Shown: positions 1-9,343 of the stretch, piece after piece | Numbering within the stretch: the stretch's first letter is position 1 | Layout of the letters: each line of letters starts with the position of its first letter | DNA from: Melioribacteraceae bacterium | Lineage (GTDB): Bacteria > Bacteroidota > Ignavibacteria > Ignavibacteriales > Melioribacteraceae | Direction of reading: 5' to 3' | DNA length: 64,000 nt | Assembly (NCBI GenBank): GCA_016342755.1 | Contig: JAEINS010000009.1 | Span: 1-64,000 of the forward strand | Position numbers and translations under genes: made by a program | Notes under the pieces: generated by a model | The model's database searches: none | What the model was told of the DNA's origin: nothing | What the model saw: only the letters and a program-made list of their open reading frames with translations

Positions 1-4
1 TCAT
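1..4 (-). CDS. Start codon of a gene running off the left edge
   Basis: Only the ATG (complement of 2-4) and one further base are inside the window. It is supported by a good ribosome binding site, GGAG, 6 to 7 bases upstream on the minus strand (complement of about 11-15). Nothing can be said about the product. It lies just downstream of the 38-codon signal-peptide reading frame, so the two may be remnants of one locus or a small operon. Confidence 0.4.
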
Positions 5-43
5 CTTTTTGCTCCTATATTTTTTTCTCTAATATAGTTGCTT

Positions 44-160
44 TTATTCGTGTCTACAAATTGTGGGGAAGTTTACATGGTGCACCTGTGCAAAAAGAGT
101 ATTGCATAGCAAAATACCAAAGACTAAAAAAATTCTAAACATTAATTTGCATTGCTTCAT
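44..160 (-). pseudogene. 38-codon signal-peptide ORF, probably a broken secreted protein
   Basis: The frame starts MKQCKLMF, runs through a hydrophobic core and ends the leader at NTLFAQ, a typical Bacteroidota signal peptide with cleavage before or after AQ. Only 13 residues follow before a TAA stop. A mature secreted protein would not be this short, so this is probably the front of a frameshifted or decayed gene. A very small secreted peptide is the alternative. A new start with a good ribosome binding site follows 40 bases further on at the window edge. Confidence 0.35.
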
Positions 161-224
161 TTGAAACCTCAATTAATTGTTAAAAATATTCTATTTGTCT
201 CTGTCCGGCGCCTGAACAAAAGAT

Positions 225-1745
225 TTATTTTATTAAAATCATTTTTTTGCTTATTTGCTGCTCTCCGTATTTTAATGTATATATATAAACTCCGCTAGAT
301 AATCCTTTACCAATAAATTCAACTTGATATTCACCAACAGATTGCTCTTTATTTACCAAAACTTTTACTTCGTTACCCAGTATATCATAAACAACTAATT
401 TAACTTTACTTGAAAATGGTAATTGGTAATTTACTGTTGTACTTGGATTAAACGGATTTGGGTAGTTCTGTGATAAGGTAAATTCTTTCGGTAATATTTT
501 GTTGTCTCTTATATCGGTTATTTTCTGATATGAAAAAATATAAACACTTCCTCTTAGAGAATCACTATAGGGTGCGGATATTAAAACTTCATTGTAACCA
601 TCATTATTTATATCTGTGGTTGAATTAAAATATTTACCAAAGCCTTGTGCATTTTTATAATTTGGAGATAAAACTTTAATGAGTTGTGTTTTATTCCCCA
701 GGTGGTTATCATAAATATAGATTGAGTCAGTACATAAAATTAAATCTATGTTATTATCATTATTTATATCGCCGCAACTTCCGATTCCGTAAACTTTAGG
801 TGAATTAACAATAACTGAATCTAATGAATAATAAATATAACATGAATCATCTGAGCCAATTATAAAATTAACTTTTCCATGCTCATTATTATTTCCAACA
901 TCGTTTATTATTATTCCAAAATTATATTCATCCTTAACAGGTTCAATTACATCATCATAGATATCATCAATATCTGCTCCACCATAATAAACAAAAACCT
1001 TACATTTTTCTCCAAATTCATTACTGGAGATTAAAAGATCCTTATTACCATCTTCGTTTATATCGTTTATTATTTCAATACCATCACCAAAGAAGAAATC
1101 GCCATTATTATCAGGACAATTTATAATTAGTGAATTTGCTGTACTTAAGGTTTCACCGCCCCGGAATAATCTTACCCGACCTCTGCCGGTGGTCCAGTTA
1201 TATGAAGAAGCAACAAAAAAATCATCGTATCCGTCATTATTTATATCATGAAATCCCTTTATATTTCCCACAGGTTCCTGATGATAATTCGGGGTGTAAG
1301 TAAAATCAGAAACCTGATCTATTTCGTCACCACCGTAATACACATGCACCCGACCGCAACCAAACATTCCATCAAAATAAGTACAGGTTATTGCATAGTC
1401 ATCATATCCGTCATTATTTACATCTCCTAATCCGGCTACTTCTTTTCCATAATTATATTCAGTAGGATTATTTGAAGTCAATTTTATATAATTGGAAGTA
1501 TCAAAATCATTACTACCAAGATATAATCTTGCGTAATTGCCATAATCCGTGCTTCCACCCGCTCCTACCAGAAAATCGCCGTATCCGTCTCCGTTTATAT
1601 CTCCGGCACTTCGTACCATTCCAAATTTATCACCTCGGTTTGTCCCCTCTAAAACAGCTACAAGTTTTAAGCTATCTTGTGCAAAATTTAAATGATTTAA
1701 TAATAGAATTATAACCGCCACGAAAGAATATTTTTTTGCAATCAT
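225..1745 (-). CDS. Secreted FG-GAP repeat protein with T9SS sorting domain
   Basis: A 506-aa exported protein. An N-terminal signal peptide (residues 1-22, ending NFAQ) is followed by about six FG-GAP/VCBS-type calcium-binding motifs of the form DINNDGYDDF (for example DINGDGYGDFLVG and DVNNDGYDDYAIT), the blades of an integrin-alpha-like beta-propeller. The last 85 residues carry a type IX secretion type A sorting domain: NYPNPFNPSTTVNY, a VYDILGNEV core and the terminal KKMILIK. It is expected to cross the outer membrane through the T9SS and stay surface-attached or be released. It stands alone; no partner gene is evident. The ligand is unknown. The family call is firm, the biological role is not. 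Confidence 0.88.
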   Translation of the reverse strand: MIAKKYSFVAVIILLLNHLNFAQDSLKLVAVLEGTNRGDKFGMVRSAGDINGDGYGDFLVGAGGSTDYGNYARLYLGSNDFDTSNYIKLTSNNPTEYNYGKEVAGLGDVNNDGYDDYAITCTYFDGMFGCGRVHVYYGGDEIDQVSDFTYTPNYHQEPVGNIKGFHDINNDGYDDFFVASSYNWTTGRGRVRLFRGGETLSTANSLIINCPDNNGDFFFGDGIEIINDINEDGNKDLLISSNEFGEKCKVFVYYGGADIDDIYDDVIEPVKDEYNFGIIINDVGNNNEHGKVNFIIGSDDSCYIYYSLDSVIVNSPKVYGIGSCGDINNDNNIDLILCTDSIYIYDNHLGNKTQLIKVLSPNYKNAQGFGKYFNSTTDINNDGYNEVLISAPYSDSLRGSVYIFSYQKITDIRDNKILPKEFTLSQNYPNPFNPSTTVNYQLPFSSKVKLVVYDILGNEVKVLVNKEQSVGEYQVEFIGKGLSSGVYIYTLKYGEQQISKKMILIK

Positions 1746-2219
1746 TTGTTTTAACCCTCAATTAAAAAAGACTTGCATTTTACTTTATGTTTATAAACAA
1801 ACATAATTAAATTCATTTCTTATATCAATTCGTAGAACTACCTATTGTTCTGATAACATATAAGGGTTACTACTAATATTTATGCTAAAAGCATAAAATT
1901 CAAGTAAAAATTAATGTTTTAAAACTGAAAGATGTTTAAAAAAGGCAAATATTTTTACACCGTCTTATACTTTTTTCCCTTTAATTTGATGTAATAATAG
2001 TAAAATCACCTAAAATATTAGCACTTATACGTAGTATTACCTAGAGGTTTTTTATCAGAGATACTCAAATTTCAGAATTATATTTGATCTAAACGGAATT
2101 GATCTGAATAATTTTTGATAAAGGGGAATTACTTTGTTTATAAAACCTTGGAGGTTTTTACTTGCCCCTATTTTGGATTTTAATATCCCCGCAATTTCAA
2201 AAATTGCGGGATATAATTT
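1746..2219. other. Intergenic gap, 474 bases
   Basis: This AT-rich gap lies between the FG-GAP gene start and the end of the DUF4340 gene. It should hold the promoter of the FG-GAP gene and the 3' end of the ABC operon. Apart from the hairpin at 2184-2213 nothing was recognised; the short plus-strand frame reaching into the DUF4340 gene is a shadow. Confidence 0.5.
2184..2213 (-). terminator. Hairpin at the end of the ABC/DUF4340 operon
   Basis: An inverted repeat of CCCGCAATTT type with one bulged base lies immediately downstream of the DUF4340 stop on the minus strand. No long T-run follows, so it may be a weak terminator or an mRNA-end stabiliser. Nearly the same hairpin occurs at 51996-52028. 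Confidence 0.5.
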
Positions 2220-3146
2220 TTACTTAAGTGATTTCAAACCAACAAATACTTTCTCTGAAAGCTTACCTTTTTTACCGTCAAAGATTGCTTCATTATTTTG
2301 TGTTGAAGAAACAACATTATTCAGTTCATCAATTCTAGCTTTAACAATTATTTGTCCTTTCTCGCTAGAATCGATAGTAAGTTTGTGAGTTTCATCTGCT
2401 AATAATTCAGATTTAGATTCATCTTCAAAATTGTTTTCATTTAAATTTTGAATCTTTCTTAAATACTGAACAGTTTTAGCTGAATCTAATTCAACTCCGT
2501 TTGCAGTCCATTTGTTATCAACTTTAATCATTTGAAATGAACTATCAGCCGGATAATCAAATGTTAGTTTATTCCAGTTATTGTAATCATCTTTAATTAC
2601 ACGACTCTCACGAAAACTGTTTGAACCTTGATCAAATGTGGGGCCGAAAAAACCTTCAACTTCATAAACATCTGTATCGTTTGCAAGGCGCACAAAAGTA
2701 TTCATAGTTCGTGGCTGCTGAAAAGAAAATCTACCAAGAATAATATCTAATGCTACTATACTTCCTTCATAAACTTGAACTCTAGTAGCAGCTGAATCAA
2801 CTTGAAATTCACTCCAGCGTTTTTCATCACGCGAAGCAAGACGTTTTGATTTAATTCCGCTTAATGAATTAAAAATATTCTCTATTTTAATTTTTGGAAC
2901 TGAATAACTTTTTCCCTCTACAGTCTCAACTTTCCAGCCTTCTGCACTTATAACAAGTTTTATTTCTTCATTTTTTGTTTTGGGATGTATTACAATCTTG
3001 CTAACTTTTGAAGTGTCTATATCAACTAGATTTTGTCTAAAACTTCTTTCTTGTTTTGATCCTTCACTAAAAGTTATAACCAAAACAAAAATTAGTAAAA
3101 CTGCAAAAACTACTATTAATGATTTATTCGAAATTTTATTAAACAT
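2220..3146 (-). CDS. DUF4340 domain protein, last gene of Gld-like ABC operon
   Basis: A 308-aa protein with one N-terminal membrane anchor (residues 8-26, VVFAVLLIFVLVITF) and a soluble domain that resembles DUF4340: WKVETVEGKSYSVPKIKIENIFNSL, then a stretch about lengths of FVRLANDTDVYEVEGFF. It overlaps the upstream GldG-like gene by 8 bases, so the two are almost certainly co-translated. DUF4340 proteins are commonly encoded beside GldG-type ABC accessory proteins. The biochemical role is unknown; an extracytoplasmic partner of the ABC complex is the likely job. Confidence 0.85.
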   Translation of the reverse strand: MFNKISNKSLIVVFAVLLIFVLVITFSEGSKQERSFRQNLVDIDTSKVSKIVIHPKTKNEEIKLVISAEGWKVETVEGKSYSVPKIKIENIFNSLSGIKSKRLASRDEKRWSEFQVDSAATRVQVYEGSIVALDIILGRFSFQQPRTMNTFVRLANDTDVYEVEGFFGPTFDQGSNSFRESRVIKDDYNNWNKLTFDYPADSSFQMIKVDNKWTANGVELDSAKTVQYLRKIQNLNENNFEDESKSELLADETHKLTIDSSEKGQIIVKARIDELNNVVSSTQNNEAIFDGKKGKLSEKVFVGLKSLK

Positions 3147-4662
3147 ATTCAGTCTGCTTTAATTTGTTTCTAATTTTACGTTTTACCTGAGAACGGAATA
3201 CACCGTAAAGAATTATGAAAATAATAGGTAATAAAAAATTAAGATACTTAATTATAGTTTTAGTTGAGTCGTCTAAAGTTGCATCTAACATTCTAGCAGA
3301 AACACCTTTAGTTCTTAACTCAATTAAACCAGTATCATCACTAAGCCAGTCAATTGCGTTTGCCATCAGATTTATATTATCAGGTTGTTGCTGTTGTGCT
3401 TGCTGACCTTCACCATTCACAACAAAGTCACCATCACCAAATACAACCATTTTACTGTTCGCATCTCCTACAATTTTTCCTTCCATTGCAACTGCAACAG
3501 GTAAAGATCCCATTTTGAAATCAGATGTTTTCCATTCTTTTTGAATGTTAAAAAATACCGGCGCACTTTCAACATCAGATTGTTCTGAAGTCATTGCCAA
3601 TGGTATAAATGAAACGGTTGTATCCTTAGGAGCAATTGTAATTGGACTTGCAAATGGAAGTATAACCGCTTCCAATCCGCCGGAAATTGGATGATCGGCA
3701 AAGTTTGAAATAATTGGCAGATAAGGGAAATTAACCGGAGTGTTCATTACAAACATTCCCTGCTGCTGACGAACCATTACATTACCGCATTTTACATCAA
3801 CAATAAATTTATCTTCTATTTCAATTCCTTTGTCGTTAAGCCATTCTGCAAATCCGGTATTTAGCACGTTGCCTGAACTTTGCTGAAGATTTCCTTCAAC
3901 TCTGTTAAGTGCCACTAAAAGATTTCCGCCTTTCGCTAAGAAATTATCAAGTTTGTCTAAAGTCGGCATTAAAACAGTATCTTTAGGTGCAATTATCGCG
4001 ATTGTCTTAACATCACCCGGAATATCTGTTGTATCGTTAAGTTCAAGTTCCTGAACATTGTACATAATATTTAGCTGGGTTCCCAATTGCTGTAAAGTAG
4101 ATAATTTAGCTTCGCCATGGCCCTGAAGCAATACAATTTTAGGCTTAACCTGAACCGATAATTTTTTAATATTCGATGAAAGAGCAAACTCCATTGCGGC
4201 ACCAGGCTGAATAAAGGGAATTATCTCTTTCCTTTCGCCCATCTGAACAATTGTGCCTAAATAGGCTCTTTGCTGTTTCATCTGGTCTCTTTCTCTAACA
4301 TTTATCATGATGGGAGAAATACCGTTCTGCTGTGCTTTTGTCTCTTCGGCCTGGTTTTCGTTAGGATTTATAAACTCATAAACTACGTTACCGCCTGAGA
4401 GATTATCGTATTCAATTAAAAGATCCTTAAAATCGCTTTTTACTTTTGCAACATTCGGAGGCAGATCCTCTGAGAAATATGCTGTAACAGTAACCGGATC
4501 AACTAAATTTTCTAAAATGTTTTTTGTAGCTTCACTTAAGCTATATCTCTGGTCTTCAGTAAAATCTAACCTAAAAAAGAATTTGTTAGAAATAATGTTT
4601 GCCATTATTAATATTCCGAAAACCAGAACTACGGTTGTTTGTACTTTTTTTCTTGTTAACAT
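3139..4662 (-). CDS. GldG-like ABC transporter accessory protein
   Basis: A 507-aa protein with an N-terminal membrane segment (about 9-27), the family hallmark LDFTEDQRYSLSEATKNIL after it, a large extracytoplasmic domain of the GldG / ABC-type uncharacterised transport family, and a C-terminal membrane helix near 477-495 (FLLPIIFIILYGVF). A glutamine-rich stretch (QQAQQQQPD) sits before the last domain. It follows the permease by 9 bases and overlaps the DUF4340 gene by 8. In gliding Bacteroidota GldA/F/G form an ABC complex linked to motility and T9SS; here homology is at family level, so gliding is not claimed. Confidence 0.85.
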   Translation of the reverse strand: MLTRKKVQTTVVLVFGILIMANIISNKFFFRLDFTEDQRYSLSEATKNILENLVDPVTVTAYFSEDLPPNVAKVKSDFKDLLIEYDNLSGGNVVYEFINPNENQAEETKAQQNGISPIMINVRERDQMKQQRAYLGTIVQMGERKEIIPFIQPGAAMEFALSSNIKKLSVQVKPKIVLLQGHGEAKLSTLQQLGTQLNIMYNVQELELNDTTDIPGDVKTIAIIAPKDTVLMPTLDKLDNFLAKGGNLLVALNRVEGNLQQSSGNVLNTGFAEWLNDKGIEIEDKFIVDVKCGNVMVRQQQGMFVMNTPVNFPYLPIISNFADHPISGGLEAVILPFASPITIAPKDTTVSFIPLAMTSEQSDVESAPVFFNIQKEWKTSDFKMGSLPVAVAMEGKIVGDANSKMVVFGDGDFVVNGEGQQAQQQQPDNINLMANAIDWLSDDTGLIELRTKGVSARMLDATLDDSTKTIIKYLNFLLPIIFIILYGVFRSQVKRKIRNKLKQTEYV

Positions 4663-4671
4663 ATCAATTCA

Positions 4672-5397
4672 CTATTCAACTATGTTTCTTTTTGATAAAA
4701 CTGTCTCGGCTAAAAATAGACCAAAAAATGATATAGATAAAAAATAAATAAGATCTTTTGAATCAATTACACCGCGTGAAACTGATTCGTAATGAGTTGA
4801 CAAACTAAAGTATGAAAATAGTTGTCCGGTGAATCCTGTAAAATTATTTGATAATACATCAAATATTATTAAGAAAAATACACCTATGAATAATGATAAT
4901 AAAAAGGCAACTATCTGATTATTGCTTATACTGCTTGCAAATAAGCCTATACTTATGTAAGTCATGCTCATTAAAATCATACCAAAATATCCGCTCCAGA
5001 CAGATCCGTGGTCTATTGGACCTAATCCCCATATTGAAAAATAATAGGGCAATGTCAGAGCTAATGCTATAATGATTAATAATAGACAAGCCAGGAATTT
5101 TCCTAATATCACTTGCCAGTCGTTTACTGATTTTGTTAAAAGCAATTCGATTGTGCCGCTTCGTCTTTCTTCAGCAATCATTTTCATTGTTAATGCCGGT
5201 ATGAAGAAAAAGAGAGTCCAGTAGGCAATTGAGAAAAAGGGCTGTAATGTTGCCTGACCTATAAAAAATACGTCAGAACCATAAAGCCATGTGAAGAAGC
5301 CACTCATAGCCAGGAAAGCTATAATAAGAATGTAAGCGGTTAACGAATCGAAAAATGATCTTAACTCACGTTTTGAAATTATCCAAATTGATTTCAT
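4672..5397 (-). CDS. ABC transporter permease, GldF/ABC-2 type
   Basis: A 241-aa membrane protein with about six hydrophobic segments. The sequence MKSIWIISKRELRSFFDSLTAYI at the start and the motif AEERRSGTIELLLTKSVNDWQVILGKF are typical of ABC-2 permeases of the GldF/NosY type. It lies 8 bases downstream of the ATPase gene and 9 bases before the GldG-like gene, so the operon order is ATPase, permease, accessory protein, DUF4340. Substrate cannot be told from the sequence. Confidence 0.87.
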   Translation of the reverse strand: MKSIWIISKRELRSFFDSLTAYILIIAFLAMSGFFTWLYGSDVFFIGQATLQPFFSIAYWTLFFFIPALTMKMIAEERRSGTIELLLTKSVNDWQVILGKFLACLLLIIIALALTLPYYFSIWGLGPIDHGSVWSGYFGMILMSMTYISIGLFASSISNNQIVAFLLSLFIGVFFLIIFDVLSNNFTGFTGQLFSYFSLSTHYESVSRGVIDSKDLIYFLSISFFGLFLAETVLSKRNIVE

Positions 5398-5405
5398 AGT
5401 TACAA

Positions 5406-6338
5406 TTAATTTGTTGTTAAATCTCTAAATATGTCTTCTAGTTTTGTTTCTATAGGTGTCATTTGGTTTAACACCCAATTGTTTTTAACACAAAGATTAA
5501 ATATTGCTTCCCGTGAAGAAATATTATCTTTGCTGTCAATAATAAAGCTAAAACTTCCATTATCCGTAGGAATAACGGACGCAACTGATTCAATAGATTG
5601 TAATTCTGTAATTACCTTATCTCTGTTCTCAGCTTTTGCAATTTCAACTTTAAGAATTTCTTGTCCCTGAGCTTGTTTACGCAAGGTTTCAGGAGTTCCA
5701 TCGGCAACTATCTTACCATTGTTAATAATAAGAATTCTATCACACGTAGCTTCAACTTCAGGAAGAATATGAGTACTAAGAATAACTGTTTTCTCTCTTC
5801 CCAATTCACGTATAAGTTTTCTTATTTCAACAATTTGGTTCGGATCAAGTCCGGTGGTAGGTTCATCAAGAATTAATATCTCAGGATCATGAATCATAGC
5901 TTGTGCAAGCCCGACTCTCTGTTTATATCCCTTCGATAATTCATTGATCTTTTTATGTTTCTCTTTATCTAAACCGCATAATCGAACCATTTCAATAATT
6001 CGCTGCTGAATTAGATTTGACGGCACACCCTGCAGTTCGGCAACAAACTCTAAATAATCTAAAACTTCCATATCAGTATAAAGCGGATTACTTTCAGGCA
6101 GATACCCAATTTTCTTTTTTACCTGATCCGCATCATCCAAGATTGATAAATTTTGAAGTGTTGCGTCACCATCTGTAGGTGCCATGTAGCAGGTAAGAAT
6201 TTTCATCGTTGTTGTCTTACCAGCTCCGTTAGGGCCTAGAAAACCAAGAATTTCTCCGGTTTTAACTTCGAACGAGATATTATCGACTGCCCTTTGAGTA
6301 TCATACATTTTCGTAAGATTTTTTACAACTATACTCAT
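5406..6338 (-). CDS. ABC transporter ATP-binding protein, GldA-like
   Basis: A 310-aa ATPase. Walker A is GPNGAGKT (residues 35-42), the signature is LSKGYKQRVGLAQ, Walker B is ILILDEPTTGLD, followed by the H-loop STHILPEVE. A C-terminal extension of about 90 residues is typical of GldA/CcmA-type exporters' ATPases. It is the first gene of the four-gene minus-strand operon. It would power the GldF/G-like membrane complex; the cargo is unknown. Confidence 0.92.
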   Translation of the reverse strand: MSIVVKNLTKMYDTQRAVDNISFEVKTGEILGFLGPNGAGKTTTMKILTCYMAPTDGDATLQNLSILDDADQVKKKIGYLPESNPLYTDMEVLDYLEFVAELQGVPSNLIQQRIIEMVRLCGLDKEKHKKINELSKGYKQRVGLAQAMIHDPEILILDEPTTGLDPNQIVEIRKLIRELGREKTVILSTHILPEVEATCDRILIINNGKIVADGTPETLRKQAQGQEILKVEIAKAENRDKVITELQSIESVASVIPTDNGSFSFIIDSKDNISSREAIFNLCVKNNWVLNQMTPIETKLEDIFRDLTTN

Positions 6339-6529
6339 AACATTTTTACAGATTGTTTAACATAATGTAATTTAATAGGACTCTTAAATCCTTTAGTTAA
6401 AACTTAATTTTAACAGTAGAATTATACAAAAAAAAATATTTTTTGTTTCAATGATTTGAACTTTTTTCAAAAAAAAACCCACATGCTTTATAAACATAAA
6501 ATATATCTTAATTTTTCTCTATTTTTTTT

Positions 6530-6559
6530 TTGAGCTTTTTAAAAATTTTTTAGTATATT
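6530..6559 (+). promoter_or_regulatory. Sigma-70-like promoter of the small RNA
   Basis: TTGAGC (6530-6535), an 18-base spacer and TATATT (6554-6559) face the structured RNA that begins a few bases later. The extended TATATTTTG also resembles the Bacteroidota -7 element. This is the best promoter-like arrangement seen in the window. Confidence 0.5.
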
Positions 6560-6565
6560 TTGATC

Positions 6566-6732
6566 AGTTATTGGAGTCAGTAATCTCCCCGATTACGGCT
6601 ATCAATGATTAGAGTTATAGGGTGCGCCCTCGCCCTGTAATTTGCCCTCTTAAAATTAGATCATCGCATAAGCCTCTTAGGCTTTGATGATTGAATTTGG
6701 AGCCACTTGGTCCGGACCTTGTGGCTTTTTTT
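6566..6732 (+). ncRNA. Candidate structured small RNA, about 167 nt
   Basis: No reading frame of note lies here, but four consecutive hairpins do. They are GTAATC/GATTAC around TCCCC (about 6580-6596); TTATAGGG/CCCTGTAA with one G-U pair (6615-6640); a compound stem ATCATC/GATGAT enclosing AAGCC/GGCTT (about 6660-6691); and a terminator AGCCAC-GGTCC/GGACC-GTGGCT followed by seven T's (6701-6732). A promoter-like element precedes it at the right distance. It sits in the gap between two minus-strand genes and is read from the plus strand. It does not obviously match 6S RNA, SRP RNA, tmRNA, RNase P or a common riboswitch, so the class is unknown. Confidence 0.55.
6701..6732 (+). terminator. Intrinsic terminator of the small RNA
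   Basis: The stem is AGCCAC/GTGGCT with an inner GGTCC/GGACC stem and symmetric TT/TT internal loop, followed on the plus strand by a run of seven T's. The complementary strand has no T-run, which fixes the direction. Confidence 0.75.
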
Positions 6733-6837
6733 ATGTCCTTAATTAAATTATTATAACTATGTCCATTTAATAATAGAGTTTGATATCTGTTTTTGAACTT
6801 ACTTTACGATCAATATTTAACCCCTTGCAGTTTTAAA

Positions 6838-6874
6838 CAAAAAAAAGCCGATCCCAATTTCTTGAGACCGGCTT
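6838..6874 (-). terminator. Intrinsic terminator of the T9SS propeller gene and its operon
   Basis: On the minus strand a nine-base stem AAGCCGGTC/GATCGGCTT (one G-U pair) is followed by eight T's. It lies about 50 bases after the stop of the gene at 6927 and closes the TonB receptor-to-propeller gene series. Confidence 0.8.
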
Positions 6875-6926
6875 AAATATATATTAAGTAATTTATTCCA
6901 ATTACTTAACTAATTACTTATGCACC

Positions 6927-9299
6927 CTATTTTAGGAGCATCATTTTCTTTGTACTAATAAAGTTTCCAGACTGGATTGAGTAAATATACATTCCAGAAG
7001 ATAATTGTGACGCATCAAATGATACTTCATATTTACCAGCTGATTTGTATTCGCTCAATAACTCAGTTACTTCCTGTCCTAACATGTTATATATTTTCAA
7101 TGTAACAGTATTAGCTTCAGGAATACTGAATCTGATCATTGTTGTTGGGTTAAATGGGTTAGGATAGTTTTGCTCTAACTCATACGCTGTTGGAACAGCA
7201 CCTTCAACTTCTTCAATACCGGTAACTATTTCAGTTATATCATGGTCGCCCATAACACCAAAACTATTTACTACAGTAGCAGATACTAAATTTGAAGTTA
7301 ATGTAACAAAGTGATCAGCACCTACACCGTTTTCGTTATCATTTCCACCCTGATTATTATCATCATCACCATAGTTAATACCATATTTGTACTGTACTCT
7401 AAATGATGAGAATTTTGGGAATTCTACTTCAGTAGTGAATATTTTGTCACCAGCTGTTTCATCACCATTTGTACCATCATCATACATTTCAATCATTCTG
7501 TCTATCTGATCATTTGGCCATCCGCCGTCAGGCCATGTTAATGGTGATGCCGCGCCTGTTAAATGAACTGTATTAACTACCGCAAAGGCAGAATTGTTTT
7601 GTGAAGAAATTGCTCCGGCTGTATTACATACAAATTTAATCGTTACTTCCTGCTGGGTAACTGATTCAGGTGTTGCATCATTAAATCTGCGTACTACTTC
7701 TATAGCACCGGCATCATAATCTTCTTGTGTTACTTTGTAAGTTTTATTGTCGCCGCCTTCCCATACACCAGGTGTATAGTAGAATTTATAACCAGCTAAA
7801 TCTTGTCCGACTGCTAATGTATCTGTATCAACATATTCGTAAAGGCTTGGGTTAAGTGTACTTTGTTCCATCATTACACCAGGTCCCCATCCAAACTTAA
7901 CACCGCGTAATTCTAATGTATCAGTTACAGGGTCAAATCTGCCGGATACCATTTCATATTCCATATCAGCTACATAAACAACTGTTATTTCTTTTGTTTC
8001 GCCAACTGGTTCTTGGTTGTTAAAGTATACCGGCTCAAGAACTAAGTCTGTTCCACCTACTTCAACTGTTCTGTTTGCAGATTCGTCTGCACCCCAGTCA
8101 GTACCGATAAGGTATTTGTATTCGTATGATGTATAAGGAGCAACTTCGTAAGTTACTTCATAAATATTATCAGCATTATCATCAGTCATATCTGGTGCTG
8201 TTGTCGGGCTCCATTCCTGCATTGCGCCAGCACATCTTACAACTTCTGTTGCAGGATCAAAGTTACCTAATCCTATTTGTGCTGTCATATCTAATTGGAA
8301 TGTTACGTTAACATTGCTAAGTTCACCTTGAATAACTTTTTCAATTCTTGCATCAGCAGTTGCAAATGAACCTATATAAGCAATTGTTCCATCAGGGCTG
8401 AAGTCAAGACCTCTTGGTAAAGTTCCATTATCGGCAGCAGTGTTTGACCATGAAAAACTATCGACAAGAGCTTCGGCAACAGGATCGTATCCGTACCATG
8501 TTGCATGTGAAAAACCAGCACCTCTTGCATCGTTAGAAACCCATAGAATACCATCATTCCAGTCAGCTGCTTCTATTGACATTCCTTCAAATAATGAATC
8601 AGTTAACTCATAATCAGCAAATTCATCAGCACGAGAGTATACATAACACTTAAACGCCGTGAAAGCAGTCCAATAGATTGTATTTCCGTCAGATGAAATT
8701 TCCATTGTTCTTGAAATTGCTTTTGGTCCTTCAACAGCATTTCCAAGATAACTTAAATCACTGCCGTCATACATAGCAATAGCCGTACCCGCACCACCAA
8801 CAACCGGGCCAACATAAATAGTACCGTCTTCAGTAACAGCCGGGCCAGTTGGAGAAGATCCAGTTTCAGGAATTAGCGCACTTGCAAGTCCTTCACCAGT
8901 TGCATAATCAATTTTTAACATTTTACTTGGACCAGACTGAACATAAAGTATGTTACCATCAGCATCTGTTTCCATACCTCTACAGTTGCCATTTAATGTA
9001 TCAATAGTAAATCCACCGCCAGTAGTTACAGTAGTAATTGGTGAAAATGATGCTTCAGTTCCATCTGCATTAAAAACTAAGATACCTGCAGTAGCAATAG
9101 TATCACCATCAGGTGTTGCCCAGCTAACATCTTGATAAAAACTTGAAACCCAGACTTTTCCATCAGGATCAACAGCTATACCATGAGTACCGCCTGTATA
9201 AGAATCATCAGGCCATGCACCGGTGTTTGTCCATTGTGCATTTGTAGTTACAGCTAACAGCATAACTACCGCAATAAGAGTAAATAATTTTTTCATCAT
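6927..9299 (-). CDS. Secreted beta-propeller/E-set protein with T9SS sorting domain
   Basis: A 790-aa secreted protein. A signal peptide (1-21, ending TTNAQ) precedes a YVTN/SMP-30-like propeller region (about 25-330, with VDPDGKVWVSSFY, MEISSDGNTIYW, LDFSPDGTIAYIGS). One or more starch-binding-like E-set domains follow (about 332-560, VNVTFQLDMTAQ...FDPATEVVRCAG...YKYLIG). The C-terminal 85 residues are a T9SS type A sorting domain (NYPNPFNPTTMIRF ... KKMMLLK). The start is the first of two adjacent ATGs behind a strong AAAGGAG site. It follows the PorV-family gene by 122 bases on the same strand, so it probably belongs to the same operon. Confidence 0.85.
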   Translation of the reverse strand: MMKKLFTLIAVVMLLAVTTNAQWTNTGAWPDDSYTGGTHGIAVDPDGKVWVSSFYQDVSWATPDGDTIATAGILVFNADGTEASFSPITTVTTGGGFTIDTLNGNCRGMETDADGNILYVQSGPSKMLKIDYATGEGLASALIPETGSSPTGPAVTEDGTIYVGPVVGGAGTAIAMYDGSDLSYLGNAVEGPKAISRTMEISSDGNTIYWTAFTAFKCYVYSRADEFADYELTDSLFEGMSIEAADWNDGILWVSNDARGAGFSHATWYGYDPVAEALVDSFSWSNTAADNGTLPRGLDFSPDGTIAYIGSFATADARIEKVIQGELSNVNVTFQLDMTAQIGLGNFDPATEVVRCAGAMQEWSPTTAPDMTDDNADNIYEVTYEVAPYTSYEYKYLIGTDWGADESANRTVEVGGTDLVLEPVYFNNQEPVGETKEITVVYVADMEYEMVSGRFDPVTDTLELRGVKFGWGPGVMMEQSTLNPSLYEYVDTDTLAVGQDLAGYKFYYTPGVWEGGDNKTYKVTQEDYDAGAIEVVRRFNDATPESVTQQEVTIKFVCNTAGAISSQNNSAFAVVNTVHLTGAASPLTWPDGGWPNDQIDRMIEMYDDGTNGDETAGDKIFTTEVEFPKFSSFRVQYKYGINYGDDDNNQGGNDNENGVGADHFVTLTSNLVSATVVNSFGVMGDHDITEIVTGIEEVEGAVPTAYELEQNYPNPFNPTTMIRFSIPEANTVTLKIYNMLGQEVTELLSEYKSAGKYEVSFDASQLSSGMYIYSIQSGNFISTKKMMLLK

Positions 9300-9343
9300 A
9301 TGGTTCTCCTTTAGTTAGTGAATAATACTTAAATAATATTGTG

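Noticed and set aside
2220-6338. Gliding motility operon
   Set aside because: The ATPase, permease and GldG-like genes match the family, but no gliding-specific gene (gldB, gldJ, sprA) is present, so only the family-level call is made.
6566-6732. 6S RNA or a riboswitch for the small RNA
   Set aside because: There is no closing stem between the 5' and 3' ends with a central bubble, and no conserved riboswitch core. It is read away from the flanking gene starts, so it is left unclassified.
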